From UBA964 sp037444685 (GTDB taxonomy: Bacteria; Pseudomonadota; Gammaproteobacteria; Steroidobacterales; Steroidobacteraceae): a stretch of DNA of 64,000 nt. The stretch spans positions 124,001-188,000 of the forward strand of contig JBBILX010000007.1 of NCBI GenBank assembly GCA_037444685.1, written 5' to 3'. Positions 47,718 to 57,667 of the stretch are shown here, in pieces. Position 1 is the stretch's first letter; each line of letters opens with the position of its first letter. The notes under the pieces are model-generated. The model had not been told where the DNA came from and made no database searches. It worked only from the letters and a program-made list of their open reading frames with translations. Made by a program: the position numbers and the translations under genes.

Positions 47718-49730
47718 ATGAGACCGCCGAAGAGTCCAACGTTCGAGACACTGCTCCACCAGCGCCTGACACGACGCGAGCTCTTTCACGCAGGGGCAGC
47801 GGGCGCCGTCGCGGTCGCCACCGCCGGCGCGCACTCGAGTGCCGGTTCTGACAGTAGCCGCGCGCGGCGCGCCACCACGCTGGCGCCGAGTCGCGCCGAC
47901 GCGCTGCTGCTCGCGCCGGGCTACCGTCATGACGTCGTGATCCGCTGGGGCGAACCTCTGTTCCGCGGCGCCGCCGGCCTCGACCCGCGCCTGCTCGCTG
48001 GTCCGCTGCTGACGCGGCCGGACGCCGCCACGCGACAGGCGCAGCAGTTCGGCACCAACTGCGACGCAATCCACTACTTCCCATTGGGGGGATCGAATCG
48101 GCGCGGCGTGCTCTGCGTCAACAGCGAGTATGTGCAGGTCGAGCTCGCCTTCAGCGGCCTGCCTGCCGACGACAAGCGACGCGCCGGGATGTTCGCTGAC
48201 TGGATCCGCGCCCATCCCGACGCCGTCCGCTGGATGCAGGCCGCGCAGGGAGTCAACGTGATCGAGGTTCAGCGCCGGGCGCGCGGCTGGCGTTACGTGC
48301 CAGGCGCCCCGCAGACACGCCGGATCACGGCGACCACGCCCTGCGAGGTCACCGGCCCGGCGCGCGGTTCGCCGCTGCTGCGCACGAGCGCCGACCCTGC
48401 CGGCACCCGCGCGCTAGGCACCTTCGCGAACTGCGCCGGGGGCCGTACGCCCTGGGGCACGTTCCTGACCGCGGAGGAGAACATCGACGACTATTTCGGC
48501 TTCGGGCGCAGCTGGTCCGCGGCGACCGACGACTTCGCGACGCTGGCCGCGCATGCGCGCTTTCCGCTGGGAGAGCGCTCACTGTACGGCTGGGAACATG
48601 TCGATCGACGCTTCGACGTGCGCGCCGAACCACGCGAGGCGCTACGCTTCGGCTGGATCGTCGAGATCGATCCGATGGACCCGAGCTCGCCACCGAAGAA
48701 GCGCACGGCGCTCGGACGCTTCTGCCATGAAGGAGCCAATACTCGGCTGGCCCGCGACGGCCGCGTCGCCGTCTACATGGGCGACGACGAGAAATACGAG
48801 TATGTCTACAAGTTCGTCACGAGCGGCCGCTTCGACCCCGACCGCCTCGCCGCCAATCGCGATCTGCTCGATCAGGGCACCTTGTACGTCGCGCGTTTCG
48901 ACGCCGATGGCGGCGGGGAGTGGCTGCCGCTGGTCTACGACCCGAACGGACCGCTGAACGCTTCAGCGGGCTTCACGAGCCAGGCGGACGTCGTGATCAA
49001 GGCGCGCGCGGCCGCCGATCTGCTCGGCGCCACGCCGATGGACCGGCCCGAGGACATCGAACCGAGTCCCCTGACAGGGCGCGTCTACATCGCGCTGACC
49101 AAGAACGGCGATCGGCTCGGCGAGCGGCAGCGCGACTTCTACACGAATCGGGAGATCGAACTCGGCACCGACGCCGCCAACCCGCGCGCAGACAACGACC
49201 ATGGGCATATCGTCGAGTTGATCGAGCAGGATGATGACGCCGGCGCGACGCGCTTCCGCTGGCAGATCTTCCTGCTCGCCGGTGACCCGCGGGGCGGCAC
49301 GCTGCTGACGCGATACGAGGACCTGCAGCGCCGGCCGCTGCAGCGCGACGCGACCTGGTATGCGGGTCAGACCGACGCCGCGTCGCTGAGCCCGCTGGCC
49401 TGCCCCGACAATCTCGGCTTCGATCCGCAGGGCAGGCTCTGGATCGTGACCGACACCGACGACTACACGATCGGCAACAACGGCTGCTACGTCGTACCGA
49501 CCAGCGGCCCGGAGCGGGGTCTGGTGCGCCAGATCGCGAGCGCGCCGGTCGGCGCGGAAGTCTGCGGCTGCGAGTTCACGCCCGACGGCCGAACGCTGTT
49601 CCTGTCGATCCAGCATCCAGGCGAGGGGGGCTCGATCGACGAACCCGTCAGTCATTGGCCTGACGGTGGCGGCCTGCCGCCCCGCTCCGCCGTGGTCGCG
49701 ATCGAGCGCGAGGACGGCGCGCCGCTCTAG
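47718..49730 (+). CDS. PhoX-family phosphatase (DUF839), Tat-exported
   Basis: The 670-residue protein belongs to the PhoX family of calcium/iron-dependent phosphatases. A classic Tat leader is present: LTRRELFHAGAAGAVAVATA with twin Arg. The body holds the beta-propeller features GTFANCAGGRTPWGTFLTAEE, GRFCHEGANTRLARDGRVAVYMGDDEKYEY, EDIEPSPLTGRVYIALTKN and CPDNLGFDPQGRLWIVTDTD, which carry the metal-binding acidic residues. PhoX releases phosphate from organic esters in the periplasm. It is 21 bases after the hydrolase gene. No Pho box was searched for beyond a by-eye look. Confidence 0.92.
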   Translation: MRPPKSPTFETLLHQRLTRRELFHAGAAGAVAVATAGAHSSAGSDSSRARRATTLAPSRADALLLAPGYRHDVVIRWGEPLFRGAAGLDPRLLAGPLLTRPDAATRQAQQFGTNCDAIHYFPLGGSNRRGVLCVNSEYVQVELAFSGLPADDKRRAGMFADWIRAHPDAVRWMQAAQGVNVIEVQRRARGWRYVPGAPQTRRITATTPCEVTGPARGSPLLRTSADPAGTRALGTFANCAGGRTPWGTFLTAEENIDDYFGFGRSWSAATDDFATLAAHARFPLGERSLYGWEHVDRRFDVRAEPREALRFGWIVEIDPMDPSSPPKKRTALGRFCHEGANTRLARDGRVAVYMGDDEKYEYVYKFVTSGRFDPDRLAANRDLLDQGTLYVARFDADGGGEWLPLVYDPNGPLNASAGFTSQADVVIKARAAADLLGATPMDRPEDIEPSPLTGRVYIALTKNGDRLGERQRDFYTNREIELGTDAANPRADNDHGHIVELIEQDDDAGATRFRWQIFLLAGDPRGGTLLTRYEDLQRRPLQRDATWYAGQTDAASLSPLACPDNLGFDPQGRLWIVTDTDDYTIGNNGCYVVPTSGPERGLVRQIASAPVGAEVCGCEFTPDGRTLFLSIQHPGEGGSIDEPVSHWPDGGGLPPRSAVVAIEREDGAPL

Positions 49731-49767
49731 GTCGCCCTCGAAGTGACCGGCCTGCCGCGCTCGCGCC

Positions 49768-51195
49768 TCAGGCCGCCCGCGCGCTGCTCTGCCGCAGCGC
49801 GAACTCGCCGAGCACCTCGGCGACGCAGGCAATGATCTTCTTCGTGTAGGCGAGGTCGAGGAATTCGTTTGGTCCGTGCGCGTTCGACTGCGGGCCGAGG
49901 ACGCCCGTGATCAGGAACTGCGTGTCGGGGAAGCGCTCGCCGAGCATGCCCATGAAGGGGATGCTGCCGCCGCAGCCGAGATGCACGACATCACGACCGA
50001 ATACCGTCTGCGAGGCACACTGCATCGCCTGCTCGAGCCAAGGCGCGAACGAGGGCGCATTCCAGCCGTTCATGCCGCTCGCATTCTCGAAGCGGACTTC
50101 GGCACCGAATGGCGGCGCCGCTTCGAGCGCCTCGCGGACGGCGCGCGTCGCCACAGACGCGTCGACGGTCGGCGGCAGCCGGATCGAGAGCTTCACGGCG
50201 AGTTCCGGCAGCAGCACGTTGCCGGCCGAAGCCAGCGGTGGCAGCCCGTCCGCGCCGGTCACCGCGAGCGTGGCCCTCCAGGTGTTGCGGATCAGGAGCT
50301 CTTCGGGATCGGTCGTGAGCGGGCGCGCACCGCTGACTAACGGCAGTTTCGCCGCCACGCCACTGCCGAGGATCCGCGCGGCGCGCACGATCTGTTCGCG
50401 CCGGTCGGCCGGCAGCTCGACGCGCAGGGCCGGAACCGTGATCTCGCCGGTATCGGGATTCTCGATCCGCGACAGCAGCTGCCGCAGCACCATGAACGGG
50501 TTCGCGGCGATGCCCGTGCCCATGCCCGAGTGAACACCCTCGCGCAGCATCCGGATCCGCAGCGTGCCGCCGACCAGGCCACGCAGCGACGTCGTACACC
50601 AGAGCTGCTCGTAGTTGGCGCACTCGGCGTCGAGACAGATGACCAGTGCCGGGGCCGGGAAGTCGGCGCCGAGAGCCGCCAGATGCGCGGGCAGGTCGAT
50701 ACTGCCGCTCTCCTCGCTCGCCTCGATCAGCACAATGCAGCGCGGCAGGGGCTGGCGCGCCGCCTGCAGCGCCATGACCGCCGACAGGGAACCGAAAACC
50801 GCATAGCCGTCGTCGGCCCCGCCGCGCCCGTAGAGCCGCCCGTCGCGGATCACCGGCTCCCACGGCCCGAGGCCCGGCGACCAGCCCGTGAATTCCGGCT
50901 GCTTGTCGAGGTGCCCGTAGAGCAGCACCGTCTCCGGCAATTGTCCCGGGATGTCGCACAGGAGCAGCGGCGTGCGACCGGGCAGCCTGCGTACGTCGAC
51001 GCGCAGACCGGGAATGGGCTGGGCGCGACACCAGCCGGCCAGCAGCTCGACGGCCCGCTCCATATGACCCTCGGTCTCCCAGTCGGGCGCGAACGCAGGC
51101 GACTTGTTCGGAATCCGGACGTACTGCTCGAGCACGGGCAGGATGGACTCGTCGAACTGACGGTCGATGAAAGACTGGTATCTCGAGGCGCTCAT
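49768..51195 (-). CDS. M20-family dipeptidase/peptidase (CNDP-like)
   Basis: The 475-residue zinc exopeptidase has the M20 metal and catalytic motifs in order: LYGHLDKQPEF (His and the Asp two residues on), GRGGADDGYAVFGSL (bridging Asp), EASEESGS (catalytic Glu pair), CLDAE, and the last His ligand in NAHGPNEFLDLAYTKK. The lid or dimerisation domain occupies about 200-330 (LRGLVGGTLRIRML, GVHSGMG). The ATG at 51195 is the family start. The CNDP-type pattern suggests a dipeptidase; there is no signal peptide. Confidence 0.92.
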   Translation of the reverse strand: MSASRYQSFIDRQFDESILPVLEQYVRIPNKSPAFAPDWETEGHMERAVELLAGWCRAQPIPGLRVDVRRLPGRTPLLLCDIPGQLPETVLLYGHLDKQPEFTGWSPGLGPWEPVIRDGRLYGRGGADDGYAVFGSLSAVMALQAARQPLPRCIVLIEASEESGSIDLPAHLAALGADFPAPALVICLDAECANYEQLWCTTSLRGLVGGTLRIRMLREGVHSGMGTGIAANPFMVLRQLLSRIENPDTGEITVPALRVELPADRREQIVRAARILGSGVAAKLPLVSGARPLTTDPEELLIRNTWRATLAVTGADGLPPLASAGNVLLPELAVKLSIRLPPTVDASVATRAVREALEAAPPFGAEVRFENASGMNGWNAPSFAPWLEQAMQCASQTVFGRDVVHLGCGGSIPFMGMLGERFPDTQFLITGVLGPQSNAHGPNEFLDLAYTKKIIACVAEVLGEFALRQSSARAA

Positions 51196-51297
51196 GCGCC
51201 GATTATGCCTGCGCGGACTGCGCGGCGGACGGTCACGATACGGCCCGTCGCCCAGCGCGGGATGGCAGTAAGATGCCGCGCGGCCACGGAGGGGACC

Positions 51298-52332
51298 ATG
51301 ACCGATTTGCCAAAGAGCCAGCTCCAGTATCAACTCGTCAAACAGACCCAGGGCTTCAGCCTGCAACTGCGCGAGGGTGCCCCGCTGCGCGCACCGGGAC
51401 CGCGTGAAGTGCTCGTGCGCGTGCGCGCTGCCTCGCTGAATCGGCGGGACCTCGGCATCCGTTCCGGCGCCTACCCGGTCGGCCCACGCGAGATGCTGGT
51501 GCCACTGTCGGACGGCGCCGGCGAAGTCGTGGCGGTCGGCAGCGAAGTGATGCGCTTTCGGCCGGGCGACCGCGTTGTGGCGATCTTCTTCCAGCGCTGG
51601 CTGCACGGGCGTCCGGGCCGCGAAGTCATGGGCTCGGCACTCGGCGGTGCCGTCGACGGCATGCTCGCCCAGTACGTCACCCTGCACGAGGATGGCCTCG
51701 TCCCGTTCCCCACTCACCTCTCTTATGAGCAGGCCTCGACGCTGCCCTGCGCGGCAGTGACCGCATGGAGCGGGCTCGTGACCAGGGGCCGCATGCAGCC
51801 CGGCGACCACGTGCTGCTGCAGGGCACCGGCGGTGTGTCGGTGTTCGGCCTGCAGTTTGCGATCGCGGCGGGCGCGCGCGCCTTCATCACGAGCTCGAAT
51901 GACGCGAAACTCGCGCGCGCTCGCGATCTCGGCGCTGCCGGCACCGTCAACTACCGCAGCCGGCCCGATTGGGGTGCAGCGATCCGTGAACTGACCGCCG
52001 GGATCGGCGCGCACCAGATCCTCGAGGTCGGTGGTGCCGGAACGCTGGCGCAGTCGTTGGCTGCCGTAGGCAGCGGCGGGCACATCGCGCTGATCGGGGG
52101 CCTGTCGGGCTTCGGCGGCGAGATACCGGCCGTGGCGCTGATCGGGCGCAATGCGAGCGTCACGGGCATCACGGTCGGCTCGCGGACCGACTTCGAAGCG
52201 ATGAACGCCTTCATCGCCGCGCATCGGATCGAGCCCGTGATCGACCGCGTCTTCGACTTCGCCGAGGCGGCGGCGGCCTACGCGTACATGGAGACCGGCA
52301 GTCACTTCGGCAAGATCGTGATCCGGGTCTGA
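51298..52332 (+). CDS. MDR-superfamily oxidoreductase (quinone-reductase-like)
   Basis: The 344-residue protein is a medium-chain dehydrogenase/reductase. The N-terminal GroES-like domain has VLVRVRAASLNRRDLGIRSG and PLSDGAGEVVAVGSEV. The nucleotide-binding domain carries LLQGTGGVSVFGLQFAIAAG. The position that holds the catalytic zinc Cys in alcohol dehydrogenases is Asn in this SLNRRD stretch, so it is probably zinc-free, as in quinone reductases. A GGAGGGG ribosome-binding site precedes the ATG at 51298. It is divergent from the M20 peptidase gene. Confidence 0.88.
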   Translation: MTDLPKSQLQYQLVKQTQGFSLQLREGAPLRAPGPREVLVRVRAASLNRRDLGIRSGAYPVGPREMLVPLSDGAGEVVAVGSEVMRFRPGDRVVAIFFQRWLHGRPGREVMGSALGGAVDGMLAQYVTLHEDGLVPFPTHLSYEQASTLPCAAVTAWSGLVTRGRMQPGDHVLLQGTGGVSVFGLQFAIAAGARAFITSSNDAKLARARDLGAAGTVNYRSRPDWGAAIRELTAGIGAHQILEVGGAGTLAQSLAAVGSGGHIALIGGLSGFGGEIPAVALIGRNASVTGITVGSRTDFEAMNAFIAAHRIEPVIDRVFDFAEAAAAYAYMETGSHFGKIVIRV

Positions 52333-52447
52333 CCCGACTCGCCATTCGCGATCGATTCGACGACGAACCGGGTCGCCGGCCGCAGCGAAGCCGGCATGTA
52401 CAGAGGGTGCTTCGAGCGCGAAGGCGGCTGGGTGGGCGGACGCCCGA

Positions 52448-55015
52448 TCAGCGCGGCCGGCGCGTCCCGCGCAGTGGTTGGGCCTCCAGAGGATTCTCGG
52501 GCCAATAGTGCTTTGGATAGCGGCCGCGCATGACCTTGCGGACCTCCGCGTAGGCATTGCGCCAGAAGCTCGCGAGATCGCGCGTCACCTGCAGCGGGCG
52601 CTGCGCCGGCGACAGCAGACGGAAGCTCAGCGGCACGCGTCCGCCGCCAATCACGGGAGTCGTGGCGAGACCGAACACCTCCTGCAGGCGCATCTCGGCG
52701 ACCGGCGCGAGATCGTCGACGTAGTCGATCCGCGCGCGGGTGCCGGCCGGCAGCGCAACGTGAGTCGGTGCCAGCGCGTCGAGCTGCCGCAGCCGCTCGT
52801 GGCCGAGCCGGCCTCGCAACGCCTCGAGCAGCGGTACGCGTGCGAGCTGGCTGCGTCGCATCACGCCCGTGAGCCACGGCGCGAGCCAATCCTCGAGGCC
52901 ATCGAGCAGGGCCTCATCGGTGAACTCCGGCCAGTCGGCAGCTGGAAGAGGCAGCGCGCCCGGACCGGCAAGGCCCCGCACGAAGCGCACCCGCGCGACG
53001 AACTGTCGGCTCTCCTCGTCCCACGGCAGCACCTCGAGCCCCAGCGACCGGATGCCCTGCAGCATCGCGCGCAGCGCGAGCTCGGCCGGCGGCGAGCCCA
53101 GCGGCTTCTCGTCGAGCACGAGCTCGTCGAGCCGCTCGACGCGCCGCGCCACGACGGCCTCCTCGCGCACCGACCACTCGACCTCCGTACGCCGCACGAT
53201 CCGCTCGCCCCAGGCAGCCTCGATCTCCGCGCGCTCGAGCGACGCCGCGAGCCGGATCCGTCCCTCGCGATCGCGGTCATCGACGTCAATGGCGACGATG
53301 AACTCGGCGCGCGCGAGCGCGTCGGCGGAGACGAACTCGACGCCGCGGCCGCTGCTCAGCGCATACCGCGAGGCGCTTCCCGGGCGCCGCCGACCGATCC
53401 GATCGGGATAGGCCGCCGCCAGCAGCAACCCTGCAGAGGCATGATGCGGCAGGCCCGCCAGCGGGCGGGCGCGTTGCTCGGCGCGTGCCATGAGCCGGGT
53501 CAGCTGCGCGGCGATGCGCCGCACGCGCCGCAGTGTGGCCGGATCACCGCTGCCGTCGCGCAGCAGCGCGAGGCGCGTGGCGATGTCGGCATCGCCGCCG
53601 CGCAGCAGGTCGCGTTCGGACAGCAATGCGGCGAGATCCGCGCCGAGCTCGAGCGCCCCGTGGGCAGCAGCGACCTCGAGCATCTGCGCAAGCCGCGGAT
53701 GCGTCGGCAGCGCGGCGAGCTCGCGCCCATGCGCCAACAGGCGACCTGCTTCGTCGATCGCACCGAGCCGCCGCAGCAGGTCGCGGGCCACGGCCAGCGT
53801 GGCCGCAGGGGGTGGATCGAGCCAGCGCAACGCGCTACCGGATCCGTCGCCCCAGCGGGCGAGTTCGAGCGCAAGCGGTGCGAGGTCGGACTCGAGGATC
53901 TCCGCGGGCGTGGTCGCGGCAAGACTGCGTTGACTGCCCTCGCTCCAAAGCCGATAGCAGATGCCCGCCGCGACGCGCCCCGCCCGGCCCGCGCGCTGTT
54001 CGGCCGCGGTGCGCGAGATGCGCTGCGTTTCGAGCCGGCTCATCCCCGTACCCGGATCGAACCGGCTGCGTCGCACGAGTCCGCTGTCGATGACGATGCG
54101 AATGCCTGGAATCGTCAGGCTGGTCTCGGCGATGTTCGTCGCGAGGATCACACGTCGCCTGCCCTCCGGAGCGGGCTGCAGCGCCGCATCCTGCGCGGCG
54201 GCGTCGAGTTCGCCGTAGAGCGGCAGCACGCGCGGCCAAGCCGACTCGCGGGCCGCGCCGTCATCCTGCAGCATGGCCGCGACGCGGCGGATCTCGGCCG
54301 CACCCGGCAGGAACACCAGCATGTCGCCGGGCGATTCGCCGAGCGCGCGGCGGATCGCCTGTGCGACCGCGCGCTCCGGCGGGTCCGGTCCGCCCGGCAG
54401 TAACGGCAGTCCACGGCCGACGTAGCGCACGTCGACGGGAAAACTGCGCCCCGCGGCCGTCACGCGCGGGGCCGGCGTCAGCGCACCACCGAGCAGGGCC
54501 GCGACGGCGGCGCCATCGAGCGTCGCCGACATGACCAGCAAGCGCAGGTCGAGGCCGAGCGCAGCACGCGCGTCGAGACAGAGCGCGAGACCCAGATCGG
54601 CCTGCAGGCTACGCTCGTGGAATTCGTCGAAGATCACGGCCGCGACACCTTCGAGTGCGGGGTCGCTCTGCAGCATCCGGGTGAGCACGCCCTCCGTGAC
54701 GACCTCGATGCGCGTCTCGCGGCCGACCCGCGTCTCGAAGCGCGTGCGGAAACCGACGGTGCGACCCACGGGCTCACCGAGGGTCTGCGCCATCCGCGCC
54801 GCGACCGCGCGCGCCGCGATCCGCCGCGGCTCGAGCATCAGCAGGCGTCGCCCACGCACCCACGGCTCCCGCAGCAGCGCCAGCGGCACGACGGTGCTCT
54901 TGCCAGCGCCGGGCGGCGCCTCGAGGACGGCGGAGTCGGCGCGCGCGAGCGCCGCGCGCAGCGCGGGCAACGCCGCGTCGATTGGCAGGCCGGACTGGAA
55001 TTCCGTGGACGTCAT
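52448..55015 (-). CDS. hrpB: ATP-dependent helicase HrpB
   Basis: HrpB is a DExH-box RNA helicase-like protein. The 855-residue product has Walker A APPGAGKST, the Walker B variant DEFHERS, SATLDG (motif III), NIAETSLTIPGIRIVIDSG (motif V) and RAGRAGRVAAG (motif VI). The helicase-associated domains follow, and the family C-terminus is FWRNAYAEVRKVMRGRYPKH. The ATG at 55015 precedes the Q-like region. The cellular role of HrpB is poorly known. It is head-to-head with the hydrolase gene at 55054. Confidence 0.95.
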   Translation of the reverse strand: MTSTEFQSGLPIDAALPALRAALARADSAVLEAPPGAGKSTVVPLALLREPWVRGRRLLMLEPRRIAARAVAARMAQTLGEPVGRTVGFRTRFETRVGRETRIEVVTEGVLTRMLQSDPALEGVAAVIFDEFHERSLQADLGLALCLDARAALGLDLRLLVMSATLDGAAVAALLGGALTPAPRVTAAGRSFPVDVRYVGRGLPLLPGGPDPPERAVAQAIRRALGESPGDMLVFLPGAAEIRRVAAMLQDDGAARESAWPRVLPLYGELDAAAQDAALQPAPEGRRRVILATNIAETSLTIPGIRIVIDSGLVRRSRFDPGTGMSRLETQRISRTAAEQRAGRAGRVAAGICYRLWSEGSQRSLAATTPAEILESDLAPLALELARWGDGSGSALRWLDPPPAATLAVARDLLRRLGAIDEAGRLLAHGRELAALPTHPRLAQMLEVAAAHGALELGADLAALLSERDLLRGGDADIATRLALLRDGSGDPATLRRVRRIAAQLTRLMARAEQRARPLAGLPHHASAGLLLAAAYPDRIGRRRPGSASRYALSSGRGVEFVSADALARAEFIVAIDVDDRDREGRIRLAASLERAEIEAAWGERIVRRTEVEWSVREEAVVARRVERLDELVLDEKPLGSPPAELALRAMLQGIRSLGLEVLPWDEESRQFVARVRFVRGLAGPGALPLPAADWPEFTDEALLDGLEDWLAPWLTGVMRRSQLARVPLLEALRGRLGHERLRQLDALAPTHVALPAGTRARIDYVDDLAPVAEMRLQEVFGLATTPVIGGGRVPLSFRLLSPAQRPLQVTRDLASFWRNAYAEVRKVMRGRYPKHYWPENPLEAQPLRGTRRPR

Positions 55016-55053
55016 CGCTGCTCGTGTTGCGTGACGGGCCGCGATTGTATGCA

Positions 55054-56061
55054 ATGGCGCGGATGCGCATCCTGAAGTCGCTGCTGCTCGGTGTCGTGGC
55101 GCTCATCGGAGCGCTCTGGCTCGCGCTGATGGCCTACGCTTACTGGCCGGGTCCGCCCGAGGTTCCGGTGGCCTCGCTCGCCGCGCCCGAGGACCGTTTC
55201 GTCGTGGTCGACGGCTTGCGGCTGCGCTACCGCGAGTGGGGCATCGCGGGGCCCGACCGGCCGACCCTGATACTGATCCACGGATTCGCGAACTCGCTGC
55301 AGAGTTTCCGTCTGCTCGCGCCGCGGCTGGCCGACTGCTGCCGCGTCGTCGCGCTCGACCTGCCCGGCTACGGCCTGTCCGCCAAACCCGTCGATCACGA
55401 CTACCACAACGGACCGCAGGCCGAGGTCGTGATCCGCGCCGCGCACTCGCTCGGCCTCGACCGTCCCATCTACGTCGGCCACTCGCTCGGCGGCGCGATC
55501 GCGCTACAGGCCGCCGTGCGCGACCCGGAAGCGCGCGGCCTCGTGCTGCTGAACCCGGGCATCCTGAGCACCGGCGTGCCAAAGATCGTGCAGGTAACAC
55601 TGCCGCCCCTGCCGCGGCTGTCGGCCCGCCTGTTCGCGAGCCGCGAGTTCCGCGGCGAGTTCCTGCGCAAGTCCTACGTCGACCCGTCGATCGTCACCGA
55701 CCAGGTCCTCGACGAAGTGATGCTCGCGGCGCGCAGCGAGGGCTACATGGCGGGCATGACCTCGCTGATGCAGCAATACGAGGAAGGCGCCGAGATCGCG
55801 CTCGCGGCCGACGTGCGCGTGCCGGTCCTGATCCCCTGGGGCAACCAGGACCGCAACAAGCCGGCGAGCGAGGCCGACACGCTGCAGCGGCTGCTGCCCG
55901 GTTCGAAGCTCGTCCGCTTCGACGACGCCGGGCATTACGTGCACGAGGAACAGCCGGACGGCGTCGCGACCGCGATCGACGCCTGGCTCGCCACCCTGCC
56001 CGCCCCGGCCGCTGCTACGATGCCGGCAGTCCCGAGCACGTCTGGAGCAGCGCCGCCCTGA
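55054..56061 (+). CDS. alpha/beta hydrolase, membrane-anchored
   Basis: The 335-residue protein has one N-terminal hydrophobic segment (about residues 7-31) and an alpha/beta-hydrolase domain. The nucleophile elbow is intact (GHSLGGAIALQAA, Ser in G-x-S-x-G), the oxyanion region is LIHGFANSLQSF, and the acid and His fall in PWGNQDRNKP and DDAGHYVHEEQPDGV. It resembles haloalkane-dehalogenase/epoxide-hydrolase-like esterases. The TGA stop overlaps the CTG start proposed for the next gene. Confidence 0.88.
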   Translation: MARMRILKSLLLGVVALIGALWLALMAYAYWPGPPEVPVASLAAPEDRFVVVDGLRLRYREWGIAGPDRPTLILIHGFANSLQSFRLLAPRLADCCRVVALDLPGYGLSAKPVDHDYHNGPQAEVVIRAAHSLGLDRPIYVGHSLGGAIALQAAVRDPEARGLVLLNPGILSTGVPKIVQVTLPPLPRLSARLFASREFRGEFLRKSYVDPSIVTDQVLDEVMLAARSEGYMAGMTSLMQQYEEGAEIALAADVRVPVLIPWGNQDRNKPASEADTLQRLLPGSKLVRFDDAGHYVHEEQPDGVATAIDAWLATLPAPAAATMPAVPSTSGAAPP

Positions 56062-56939
56062 GAACCGACAACAGCCGCCGCAGCAGCAACATCGAGGACC
56101 GGCGCGGCATGACACCGACGCGCGGCGGCGCGGGCCTCAAGCTCGGCCTCGGCGGAACCTTGATCGCGCTGGCGGCGGCCTGGTTCCTCGGCATCGACCC
56201 GCGCATGCTGATGGGCGCGATGCAGGCCGCGCAGCAACTGCCCGGCGCCGGTGCCGCGGCGCCGGCACAGGAGGTGGCCGCTGGCACGCCGCAGGATGCG
56301 GCCGGCGACTGGATGGCCGCCGTGCTCGGCGACACCGAAGACACCTGGGGCCAGATCTTCGCAAGCGGTGGCGCGCAGTACGTGCCGCCGACGCTCGTGC
56401 TGTTCGACGACGCGGTCAACTCCGGTTGTGGCAGCGCGAGCGCCGGCGCCGGTCCGTTCTACTGCCCGGCCGACCAGAAGATCTACATCGACCTCGATTT
56501 CTACCGCGAGCTCGAGACGCAGTTCCAGGCGCCCGGCGACTTCGCGCGCGCCTATGTGCTGGCCCACGAGGTTGGCCACCGCGTCCAGACCGTCCTCGGC
56601 ACCTCGAAGCAGGTCCGCGAGGCGCAGGCGCGCAGCAACGAGACTCGGCGCAACCAGCTGCAGGTCATGATGGAACTGCAGGCCGACTGCTACGCCGGCA
56701 TCTGGGCGCACCACGCGAACCGCTCGCGCCAGATCCTCGAGAGCGGCGATGTCGACGAAGCGCTCGGCGCGGCCGCGGCGGTCGGCGACGACACGATCCA
56801 GCGCCGCGTGCAGGGCCAGGTCGTGCCCGAATCGTTCACGCACGGCTCGGCGATGCAGCGCGCCGAGTGGTTCCGCCGCGGCCTCGACAGCGGCAGCATG
56901 CAGGCCTGCGACACGTTCAGCCGGAGCCCCGGAGCATGA
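56058..56939 (+). CDS. ypfJ: YpfJ-family neutral zinc metallopeptidase, probable CTG start
   Basis: The 293-residue product matches the YpfJ family: the conserved N-terminal RRSSNIEDRRG, one membrane segment (about 28-46), FDDAVNSGCGSASAGAGPFYCPADQKIYIDL, and the zinc site VLAHEVGHRVQ with the later ELQADCYAGIW motif. The first ATG (56109) would remove the conserved NIEDRRG part. E. coli YpfJ starts MRWQGRRESDNVEDRR, which corresponds to the frame from the CTG at 56058 here, and this CTG overlaps the upstream TGA. I therefore propose a CTG start. Confidence 0.78.
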   Translation: MRTDNSRRSSNIEDRRGMTPTRGGAGLKLGLGGTLIALAAAWFLGIDPRMLMGAMQAAQQLPGAGAAAPAQEVAAGTPQDAAGDWMAAVLGDTEDTWGQIFASGGAQYVPPTLVLFDDAVNSGCGSASAGAGPFYCPADQKIYIDLDFYRELETQFQAPGDFARAYVLAHEVGHRVQTVLGTSKQVREAQARSNETRRNQLQVMMELQADCYAGIWAHHANRSRQILESGDVDEALGAAAAVGDDTIQRRVQGQVVPESFTHGSAMQRAEWFRRGLDSGSMQACDTFSRSPGA

Positions 56940-57667
56940 CGATGCAGGCATGGCGCGCCGGGCGCGCACCCCGGTTCGCAGCAGCGATCGTCGCGCTGTG
57001 CGCCAGCTCCGCGCTGCCGCGCGCGCAGGCTGCCGAAACGCCGCGAGCCGCAGAGCCCCCGGCCGTCGACGCGGAAGCGAGCTATCGTTTCGGGTTGAGC
57101 TTCGGTGAACAACTGCGTCGCTTCGGCATCAGCACTGAGTTGTCGCTGGCGGACCTGTCGCGCGGCGTCGCCGATGCGCTGGCCGGCAAGGCCGTGTCCG
57201 AGGCGGACATGCAGCAATTGGGCGCCTTCCTCGACGGCGTACGACAGCGCGTCGCGAGCCGGAATCGCGACGCGGCGCAGCAGTTCCTCTCGAGCAATGC
57301 CAAGGCGAAGGGCGTGCGCAGCACCGCCTCGGGCCTGCAGTACCGCGTGCTCGCGGCCGGCAACGCGCGCAGTCCGCTGCCCATGGCCGCCAGCCAGGTC
57401 ACGGTGCACTACCGCGGCACGCTGCTCGACGGCAGCGAGTTCGACAGCTCCTACCGGCGGGGCCAGCCGGCCACGTTCGGCGTCGATGGGGTCATAAAGG
57501 GATGGCAGGAGGCGCTCGTGATGATGCGCCCGGGCGCGAAATGGGAGTTGTTCATCCCGCCGGACCTGGCCTACGGCGATGCCGCGCCGCCCACCATTCC
57601 GCCCGGCTCGCTGTTGCGGTTCGAAGTCGAGCTGCTCGCGGTCAGCAGCCCGGCCGGCACGCGCTGA
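56936..57667 (+). CDS. FKBP-type peptidyl-prolyl isomerase (Mip/FkpA-like), exported
   Basis: The 243-residue protein has a signal peptide (about residues 12-32), an N-terminal dimerisation domain of the Mip/FkpA type (about 45-120, with YRFGLSFGEQLRRFGI) and a C-terminal FKBP domain. That domain carries ASQVTVHYRGTLLDGSEFDSS, GVIKGWQEALVMMRPGAKWE and the strand ending PPGSLLRFEVELL. It assists periplasmic protein folding. The ATG overlaps the metallopeptidase stop (ATGA), making a three-gene operon with the membrane hydrolase. Confidence 0.94.
   Translation: MTMQAWRAGRAPRFAAAIVALCASSALPRAQAAETPRAAEPPAVDAEASYRFGLSFGEQLRRFGISTELSLADLSRGVADALAGKAVSEADMQQLGAFLDGVRQRVASRNRDAAQQFLSSNAKAKGVRSTASGLQYRVLAAGNARSPLPMAASQVTVHYRGTLLDGSEFDSSYRRGQPATFGVDGVIKGWQEALVMMRPGAKWELFIPPDLAYGDAAPPTIPPGSLLRFEVELLAVSSPAGTR

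Noticed and set aside
56109..56111. ATG start for the YpfJ-family gene
   Set aside because: It would remove the conserved NIEDRRG N-terminus; kept only as an alternative.
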